From: Pelagibacteraceae bacterium AG-430-F16
GTDB lineage: Bacteria > Pseudomonadota > Alphaproteobacteria > Pelagibacterales > Pelagibacteraceae
NCBI GenBank assembly: GCA_003213015.1
Contig: QCOG01000001.1
Span: forward strand, 62,001 to 126,000
DNA length: 64,000 bases
Direction: 5' to 3'
The notes under the pieces were generated by a model. That model had not been told where the DNA came from and searched no databases. It saw nothing but the letters and a program-made list of their open reading frames with translations. Below, piece by piece: positions 58,153 through 64,000 of this stretch. Every line of letters begins with the position of its first letter. Within the stretch, counting starts at the first letter, position 1. The position numbers were made by a program, and so were the translations under genes.

Positions 58153-58741
58153 TTACTCTTGTGGGTTTTTCCCCCCAAATGCCCCCTGAGATAGCCAAAA
58201 AGTCTGGTTTATGCAACAGAAGTTTTCTAAAATTTTTATTAGTTATTCCTCCAATTATAACAAGAGGTAGTTTTGTGAATCTTTTAGCCCAAGATATTAA
58301 ACTTGGTTCTGCAATATAATTTACTTTTTTTGTTTTTGATTTGAAAAAAGCACCAATCGCAATATAATTTGCACCATCTTCAACTGCATGTCTAATCAAC
58401 TTTTTTGAATTATGACATGTAATACCAATGGTTTTTTTTCCTAAAATTTTCCTTGCTCTTTGGATATTCACATCATTTTGTCCCAAATGACAACCATCTG
58501 CACCAATTTTTTTTGCCAGATTTGGATCATCATTTACTATTAATTTTACATTATATTCTTTACAAATTTTTTTGATTTTTATTCCAATCTTTTCTCTCTC
58601 TATTAAAGAATATTTTTTCAATCTTAATTGAAAAAAACTTACTAAATTGGAGCTGAGAACGATTTTTAAATTGGTATAAAAACTCTTCTTTATTTTGTTT
58701 GGTGAAATTAAATAAATAAACCTTTTTTTATCGACTCTCAA
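58121..58741 (-). CDS. thiE: Thiamine-phosphate synthase family (ThiE)
   Basis: ThiE joins the thiazole and pyrimidine halves of thiamine. The TIM-barrel motifs LIVNDDPNLAKKIGADGCHLGQNDV and GKKTIGITCHN, then IAIGAFFKSKTKK and VIIGGITNKN, fit the family. Some loop residues differ from ThiE (CHN for CHS), so TenI-like function is possible. The track begins at TTG 58771, 44 nt inside fba. I prefer TTG at 58741, which leaves a 14-nt overlap and a normal N-terminus. Neither start has a strong ribosome site. Confidence 0.8.
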   Translation of the reverse strand: MRVDKKRFIYLISPNKIKKSFYTNLKIVLSSNLVSFFQLRLKKYSLIEREKIGIKIKKICKEYNVKLIVNDDPNLAKKIGADGCHLGQNDVNIQRARKILGKKTIGITCHNSKKLIRHAVEDGANYIAIGAFFKSKTKKVNYIAEPSLISWAKRFTKLPLVIIGGITNKNFRKLLLHKPDFLAISGGIWGEKPTRVIEEFYENKRK

Positions 58742-59738
58742 TTTCTTTAGACCATTTTCCTTGAGCAGCAAGAGTATTCATTTTTGCTCTGTGGTTAAAT
58801 ACTTTTTGGGTTCCCTCAATATCTTTTATATTCTTAGACCAAAATTTAAGAGCACCTTGCTGCAATGCTCTTCCGTAAGAGTAACTCATTATAAATCCAG
58901 TCTTATTCAATTTATTTATCAAATTTAAATTTTCTGTCGCTTCAAGTTCTGACTGTCCACCAGATAAAAAAGCTATACCAGGAACTTCCGAGGGCACAGA
59001 ACTTTTCAAGCAATCCATGGTTAATTTTGCTACCTCTTCATTAGAGATTTTTTCCTTTGATTTATTTCCAGCTAAAATCATATTTGGTTTTAATATAACT
59101 CCTTTTAAATCAACCTTATGAAGAATAAGCTCCTCAAAACACTTCTTAATGACCTCGGAGGTTTTGTTAAAACACTCTTTAGCCGAATGGTCTCCATCCA
59201 TTAAAACCTCTGGTTCAACAATTGGTACCATATTACATTCTTGTACTAATGCAGAATATCTAGCCAACGCGTGTGCGTTAGAATGAATTGATAACTTACT
59301 CGGGAAATCTTTTGATATATTGTAAACACCTCTCCATTTTGTAAACTTTGCTCCAAGTTTAAAGTATTCCTTTAGTCTATCCCTTAAACCATCTAACCCT
59401 TCTGTAATTTTTTCATTTGGTGACCCAGCTAGACTTTTTGCACCGGTATCTACTTTTATTCCTGCACAAGATCCCATACCCTCGATTAATTCTGGTATCT
59501 TATTTTTTTTTGAGGATGTTTGCTTAATTGTTTCGTCATACAGTATGACTCCACCAATACAATTTTTCATTTCTGACGAACAAAAAAGAGTTTCTCTAAA
59601 AAGTAATCTATTTTCCGGGGTGGAGGGTACACCTACACCATCAAACCTTTTGGTCATTGTTCCCGTGCTTTCATCCGCAGCCAAAATTCCTTTACCATTT
59701 TCAAGAATTTTATTAACAATATTTTTTAGTTCAGACAT
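58728..59738 (-). CDS. fba: Class I fructose-bisphosphate aldolase
   Basis: The N-terminal GKGILAADESTGTMTKRFDGVGV is the class I signature, and the Schiff-base lysine lies in the VILKPNMIL strand (KPNM, near residue 217). The protein needs no metal, unlike the class II enzyme of many bacteria. At 336 residues it matches eukaryote-like class I aldolases. It lies 1 nt after pgk, and with gap, pgk and tkt it handles triose phosphates, mainly in the gluconeogenic direction if the genome lacks phosphofructokinase. No pfk is in the window. Confidence 0.95.
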   Translation of the reverse strand: MSELKNIVNKILENGKGILAADESTGTMTKRFDGVGVPSTPENRLLFRETLFCSSEMKNCIGGVILYDETIKQTSSKKNKIPELIEGMGSCAGIKVDTGAKSLAGSPNEKITEGLDGLRDRLKEYFKLGAKFTKWRGVYNISKDFPSKLSIHSNAHALARYSALVQECNMVPIVEPEVLMDGDHSAKECFNKTSEVIKKCFEELILHKVDLKGVILKPNMILAGNKSKEKISNEEVAKLTMDCLKSSVPSEVPGIAFLSGGQSELEATENLNLINKLNKTGFIMSYSYGRALQQGALKFWSKNIKDIEGTQKVFNHRAKMNTLAAQGKWSKEIESR

Positions 59739-59739
59739 A

Positions 59740-60918
59740 TTAGTTTAGAGCTTTTATACCAGGAAGTTCCTTGCCTTCAAGATATTCTAAAAAAGCTCCA
59801 CCAGCAGTTGAAACAAAATTAAAATCACTTATTGCATTTATCTGATTTAATACTGCAATTGTATCTCCACCTCCCGCAACAGAATAAATTGAATCATCTT
59901 TATTTTTTTTAATAATCATCTTTGCTATTTCATAACTTCCTAATGCAAAATTTGGATTTTCAAAATAACCTGCCGGACCATTCCACAAAACAGTTTTACT
60001 ATTTTCAATAACATCTTCAATTTTTTTTAAAGTTTTTGGGCCAATATCTAGAATTAAATCATCGGCCGATACTTCAATTAAGTCTTTAATTTGAGATTTG
60101 TCATCCATGCTTTTTCCAATTTTAACATCCATCGGATAAATTATTGAACATGAGTGATCATTAGAGTTTTTAAAAATATTTTCTATTTCTTTTTCACAAT
60201 TATCTTCTTTAATTGACTTTCCTATTGAATTTCCTTTAAAGCTTAAAATGTTATTTGCCATTCCACCAACAACAATAATGTTATCAAATTTTGGTATTAA
60301 ATTTTTAATTAAATTAATCTTAGTTGAAATTTTCGAACCACCAATAATACATGTAACTGGTCTTTTTATTTCACTCGTTACTTTCTTCAGGGCATTTAAT
60401 TCAGTTTCTAATTGCAATCCAGCAAATGATGGCAAAAATTCAGTAATTTTACTCATTGAAGCGTGGGCTCTGTGTGAGCAAGAAAAAGCATCATTTACAT
60501 AAAGATCTGCTAGACTCGCCAAGTGTTTTGAAAATTTTTTATCATTTTTTTCTTCTTCTTCATAAAACCTGATATTTTCTAAAAATATAATTTGACCATC
60601 AAAATTTTTAAACAATTCATCTTTTTTTATCTTAAAGATATTTTTATTAACAAGTTTGATCTTTTGATTTATTTTGCTCTCTAAATTTTCACAAATCGGT
60701 TTCAAAGAAAGTTCTTTATTTACTTTTCCCTTTGGTCTTCCAACGTGTGAAATTATAATTACTTTACAATTTTTTTTTATTAAAAAATTGATTACAGGTA
60801 AAATCTTATTAATTCTTGTTTGGTCTGTGATAACTCCATTTTTTAATGGAACATTTAAATCTAGTCTTAATAATATTGCTTTTTGATTAATATTTTCTTG
60901 ATCCTTTATATTGTTCAT
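59740..60918 (-). CDS. pgk: Phosphoglycerate kinase
   Basis: Pgk transfers phosphate between 1,3-bisphosphoglycerate and ADP. RLDLNVPLKNGVITDQTRI, SHVGRPKG, ENIRFYEEE and DAFSCSHRAHAS are N-domain signatures. LWNGPAGYFENPNFALG and VAGGGDTIAVLNQ form the nucleotide domain. Length is 392. The start overlaps the gap stop by 1 nt and fba follows at 1 nt, so the operon is very tight. Confidence 0.97.
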   Translation of the reverse strand: MNNIKDQENINQKAILLRLDLNVPLKNGVITDQTRINKILPVINFLIKKNCKVIIISHVGRPKGKVNKELSLKPICENLESKINQKIKLVNKNIFKIKKDELFKNFDGQIIFLENIRFYEEEEKNDKKFSKHLASLADLYVNDAFSCSHRAHASMSKITEFLPSFAGLQLETELNALKKVTSEIKRPVTCIIGGSKISTKINLIKNLIPKFDNIIVVGGMANNILSFKGNSIGKSIKEDNCEKEIENIFKNSNDHSCSIIYPMDVKIGKSMDDKSQIKDLIEVSADDLILDIGPKTLKKIEDVIENSKTVLWNGPAGYFENPNFALGSYEIAKMIIKKNKDDSIYSVAGGGDTIAVLNQINAISDFNFVSTAGGAFLEYLEGKELPGIKALN

Positions 60919-61925
60919 TAAGAAATTTTATGAAGATATGCCGCAATATCACACATTCTATTTGAAAAGCCCCATTCATTGTCATACCAAGCAGAAATTT
61001 TACCCATATTTTTACCTATAACATTTGTTAATGGTGCATCTACTATAGAAGAAGCTGGATTGTGATTAAAATCAATTGAAACAAGTTTTTCTTCTGTTAT
61101 TTCTAAAATTTTAATTTTCTGTTTCTTGCTAAAATTTTTAAAAGCAGAATTAATTTTTTCAACGGATAAATCTTTTTTGGTGCAAAAAACTAACTCAATT
61201 AAGGAAACATTAGGTGTTGGCACTCTCATTGCTATACCTTCTAGCTTTCCTTTTAAGGAAGGTATTATTTCACCAATCGCTTTTGAAGCACCGGTCGAGG
61301 TCGGCACTATTGATTGACTAGCTGTCCTAGCTCTTCTAGGATCTTTATGTGAATTATCTAAAATTCTTTGATCAGTAGTAAAAGAATGAATTGTAGTCAT
61401 AAAACCTTTTTGAATTTCAAAATTTTCATTTAAAACATGAACAACTGGAGCAAGACAATTAGTCGTACACGACGCGGCAGATATAATTTTATCTTCCTTC
61501 TTAAGTTCTTTTTCGTTAACTCCAAATGCTATTGTCTTATCTGCATTTTTGCACGGAGCGGAAACAATAACTTTTTTTGCTCCATTATTTAGATGTGGAA
61601 TTAATTTTTCCTTAGAATTAAATTTACCAGTACATTCAAGTATAAAATCAACATCATTTTCTTTCCAATTAATTTCTTCGAGTTTGTCTTTTTGTGAATA
61701 ATAAATTTTATTACCATTAATATTTATATAGTTATTTTTAATTGATATGTCCGCGTTAAATTTTCCGTGAATACTATCTCTTTTTAATAAAGCACAAGCA
61801 GTCTCAATATCAGCTCTATTATTTATATGTTGGATTTTAAGGCTAGAGTGTTCTTCTTCAAATATTGATCGAACCACCATTCTACCTATTCTACCTAAAC
61901 CGTTAATTCCAATTTTAGTTTTCAT
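60918..61925 (-). CDS. gap: Glyceraldehyde-3-phosphate dehydrogenase
   Basis: The NAD-binding IGINGLGRIGRMVVRSI (residues 4-20), the catalytic Cys in SAASCTTNCLAPVVH (near residue 152) and SIVPTSTGASKAIGEI are diagnostic. The C-terminal WYDNEWGFSNRMCDI is also conserved. Length is 335. It overlaps tkt by 4 nt upstream and pgk by 1 nt downstream. The specificity residue region NNRADI suggests NAD, but dual use cannot be excluded by eye. Confidence 0.97.
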   Translation of the reverse strand: MKTKIGINGLGRIGRMVVRSIFEEEHSSLKIQHINNRADIETACALLKRDSIHGKFNADISIKNNYININGNKIYYSQKDKLEEINWKENDVDFILECTGKFNSKEKLIPHLNNGAKKVIVSAPCKNADKTIAFGVNEKELKKEDKIISAASCTTNCLAPVVHVLNENFEIQKGFMTTIHSFTTDQRILDNSHKDPRRARTASQSIVPTSTGASKAIGEIIPSLKGKLEGIAMRVPTPNVSLIELVFCTKKDLSVEKINSAFKNFSKKQKIKILEITEEKLVSIDFNHNPASSIVDAPLTNVIGKNMGKISAWYDNEWGFSNRMCDIAAYLHKIS

Positions 61926-63856
61926 AAATTTTTCTTAATTTTTTGTACAATGTTCTCAACATCTAATTCAAAATATTTATAAATGTCTTTATAAGGAGCA
62001 CTCTTACCAAAATTATTTACTCCTAAATTTAACCCATTGGTACCTGTATATTTTTTCCAATAACTGGTTTCGGATGCTTCTAAAGAGACTTTAAGTGTAT
62101 CTTCTTGTAAAATATCTTTTTTATAGTCATTGCTTTGACTATCGAATATTTCATGGCATGGCATTGATATAACCTTTGAATAAATATTTTCTGTGGCTAA
62201 TTTATGACTAACTTTTATCGCAAGATCGGTTTCAGAACCTGTTGCTAATAACGTTACTTTTAGGTTATCTCCATTTCTTAAAATTTCATAAGCTCCTTTA
62301 GAGCAAAGATTATTGGTAATCAACTCTCTTCTTATGGGTTCTATTTTTTGTCTTGTTAGAGCAATAACACTTGGTTTATTTTTACTTTCCAAAGCCAACT
62401 GCCAACATTCAAAGGTTTCAATGGTATCGGATGGTCTAAATACATTTAAGTTTGGTATAGATCTCAACATTGCAAGCTGTTCAACAGGTTGATGGGTTGG
62501 GCCGTCTTCCCCGAGACCAATTGAGTCATGGGTTAAAACATAAATTACTCTTTGACCCATCATTGCAGCCAATCTTATAGAGGGCTTGCAATAATCGCTA
62601 AATATTAAAAAAGTTCCACCATACGGAATAAGATTGCTATGCAAAGAGATTCCATTCATAATTCCACACATTGCATGTTCTCTTACTCCATAATGAATAT
62701 AATTTCCTGCAAAACTTCCTGGTTTAATAATTTTATGATTTTTTGTTTTTGTATTATTTGAACCCGCAAGATCAGCCGAGCCACCAATCAAATTTGGTAA
62801 TTTTGAAACTATATCTAAAAATTTTTCTGAAGATTTTCTCGTTGCAATTGGCTCTAATGATTTTAGATAATCATTTTTTACTTGCTCTATTTCACTTGTA
62901 ATTTCATCGTTAAAAATATTGAATTCATGTGGATATGATTTATTTTTTTCGGCTTTTGAAGAGGCGTTTTCTCCAATTTTTCTCCACTCACTTAAAATTT
63001 TTTCGGGGATCTTGAAAGGCTCATAATTCCATTTTAATTTTTTCCTAACTAGCTTTACCTCATCGGTACCTAACGGGCTTCCATGCGATGATGCTTTCCC
63101 GCTTTTATTTGGTGAACCATAACCAATTGTAGTCTTACAAGAAATAGCAAATGGTTTTTTTGACTTTTGAGCTTTTTTTAAAGCGGTAAAAATTTGTTTT
63201 TCATTATGTCCATCTATTTCTAAATAGCTCCAACCGTAACTCTCAAATCTTTTTTTTGTATTATCAGAAACAGATAGATTAGTAGGGCCATCAATCGAGA
63301 TAGAATTATTATCAAAAAGCAGTATCAAATTTTTTAATTTTAAGTGACCTGCAAAACTTAAGGCTTCATGGCTTATTCCTTCCATTAGGCATCCATCTCC
63401 TGCCAATACATAAGTTTTATGATCTAATTTTTTTTTTCCTAACTTTTTTTTTAATATTTCTTCAGCCAGCGCAAAACCTACGGCATTAGATATACCTTGT
63501 CCTAATGGTCCAGTTGTAGTTTCTATACCTGAATTTGAATGATATTCTGGATGGCCAGCACAAATACAGTTTAGTTTTCTAAAGTTTTTGATATCATCCA
63601 TAGAAACGCTTTTGTAACCAGTTAGATATAAAAGTGAGTAAAGAAGCATGGACCCATGACCAGCAGAAAGAACGAACCTATCTCTGTTAAACCAGCTAGG
63701 ATCTTTTGGATTAAATCGTAAAAAGTTTTTAAATAAAATTGTAGCAACGTCAGCCATTCCCATTGGCATTCCGGGATGACCAGAATTCGCTGCCTCAACA
63801 GCATCTAAAGACAGAAATCTTACAGCATTAGCTAAATCTTTATGTTTTATTTTCAA
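61922..63856 (-). CDS. tkt: Transketolase
   Basis: Tkt moves two-carbon units with thiamine diphosphate (TPP) in the non-oxidative pentose phosphate pathway. AANSGHPGMPMGMADV, the TPP motif GDGCLMEGISHEAL...NN, and the pyrimidine-binding GVREHAMCGIMNG (catalytic Glu) are present. THDSIGLGEDGPTHQPVEQ also fits. Length is 644. It opens the tkt-gap-pgk-fba-thiE-efp run, where thiE would supply its cofactor pathway. It is divergent from the partial gene at 63907 across 50 bp. Confidence 0.97.
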   Translation of the reverse strand: MKIKHKDLANAVRFLSLDAVEAANSGHPGMPMGMADVATILFKNFLRFNPKDPSWFNRDRFVLSAGHGSMLLYSLLYLTGYKSVSMDDIKNFRKLNCICAGHPEYHSNSGIETTTGPLGQGISNAVGFALAEEILKKKLGKKKLDHKTYVLAGDGCLMEGISHEALSFAGHLKLKNLILLFDNNSISIDGPTNLSVSDNTKKRFESYGWSYLEIDGHNEKQIFTALKKAQKSKKPFAISCKTTIGYGSPNKSGKASSHGSPLGTDEVKLVRKKLKWNYEPFKIPEKILSEWRKIGENASSKAEKNKSYPHEFNIFNDEITSEIEQVKNDYLKSLEPIATRKSSEKFLDIVSKLPNLIGGSADLAGSNNTKTKNHKIIKPGSFAGNYIHYGVREHAMCGIMNGISLHSNLIPYGGTFLIFSDYCKPSIRLAAMMGQRVIYVLTHDSIGLGEDGPTHQPVEQLAMLRSIPNLNVFRPSDTIETFECWQLALESKNKPSVIALTRQKIEPIRRELITNNLCSKGAYEILRNGDNLKVTLLATGSETDLAIKVSHKLATENIYSKVISMPCHEIFDSQSNDYKKDILQEDTLKVSLEASETSYWKKYTGTNGLNLGVNNFGKSAPYKDIYKYFELDVENIVQKIKKNL

Positions 63857-63906
63857 AAATATTCCTATCTAGACTAAGAGACTCATTAATATATAATTAT
63901 ATATAT

Positions 63907-64000
63907 ATGAAATATATCAGCGAAAAAGAAAAAAAACTTGAAGACGCTCTTAAGAAATTAAAAAAACTTGATCTCAAAAATGACCCGATAACTGGAGACA
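63907..64000 (+). CDS. Partial gene for a small lysine-rich, coiled-coil-like protein
   Basis: Thirty-one codons are visible from the ATG at 63907, cut by the window edge: MKYISEKEKKLEDALKKLKK then LDLKNDPITGD. The heptad-like pattern suggests a short coiled coil. It is divergent from tkt. In other alphaproteobacteria a small coiled-coil gene and zapA often lie here, so it may belong to that pair, but too little is visible to say. Confidence 0.5.
   Translation, partial: MKYISEKEKKLEDALKKLKKLDLKNDPITGD

Overview
The window looks like a piece of a SAR11 (Pelagibacterales, Candidatus Pelagibacter-like) alphaproteobacterial chromosome. The reasons are a very AT-rich composition, genes packed with almost no spacers (the largest gene-free gap is about 126 bp), and many 1-30 nt overlaps. 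The gene set is also typically alphaproteobacterial: CcrM, a TrcR/DUF1013 regulator, a yqeY-dnaG-rpoD operon, MidA-Lgt-UbiK, an aa3-oxidase subunit IV beside pntAA, and mutY-DUF721-dsbA-smc. I see no insertion sequence, prophage or CRISPR array. About 70 protein genes, two tRNAs (Gln-TTG and initiator Met-CAT) and one 5S rRNA can be supported.

Layout. 1-8.2 kb holds the start of the ATP synthase operon (atpB start, atpI), an unusually short SMC, dsbA-like, DUF721 (DciA-like), mutY, an FAD monooxygenase, ccrM, rnhB and a family-4 uracil-DNA glycosylase. 8.3-13.9 kb holds a secreted TPR protein, ispE, tRNA-Gln followed at once by a CCA/poly(A) polymerase gene, greA, hemF and trmL. 14.0-16.6 kb is the cytochrome bc1 operon petABC. 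16.6-22.8 kb is ychF-pth-rplY-prs-pgeF-midA-lgt, with ubiK divergent. 22.8-25.2 kb is a marR-ompR-envZ operon facing ilvE. 25.2-35.7 kb holds ilvE, pgsA, uvrC, folB, a pteridine-reductase-like SDR, uvrB, an aspartate aminotransferase, trxB, an ELM1-family protein and a 2OG-Fe(II) oxygenase. 35.7-44.3 kb is carB-carA divergent from yqeY-dnaG-rpoD.

44.35-50.6 kb is a short cell-surface polysaccharide island: two GT2 glycosyltransferases, a WecA/MraY-like phosphoglycosyl transferase, a large membrane protein, and gmd-fcl for GDP-L-fucose. It ends at a solitary 5S rRNA gene with its own promoter. This matches the known SAR11 hypervariable region 2, which lies between the 23S and 5S genes, but no 16S or 23S gene is present on the rpoD side. 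50.8-55.7 kb holds rpmJ, an aa3-oxidase subunit IV peptide, a transhydrogenase operon whose pntAB/pntB junction looks deleted and frameshifted, a transaldolase and a second large membrane protein. 55.65-63.9 kb runs on the minus strand as tkt-gap-pgk-fba-thiE-efp-suhB-rpmE-trcR, then rpsU and initiator tRNA. A divergent partial gene closes the window.

Most of the window is core housekeeping: ATP synthesis and respiration, DNA repair and replication, translation, central carbon flow and envelope synthesis. The points most worth a second look are the hinge-less SMC, the broken pntAB-pntB junction, the 5S gene separated from its operon beside the surface island, a 22-bp palindrome carrying -10 elements on both arms between trmL and petA, and a possible AUU start on rpsU.
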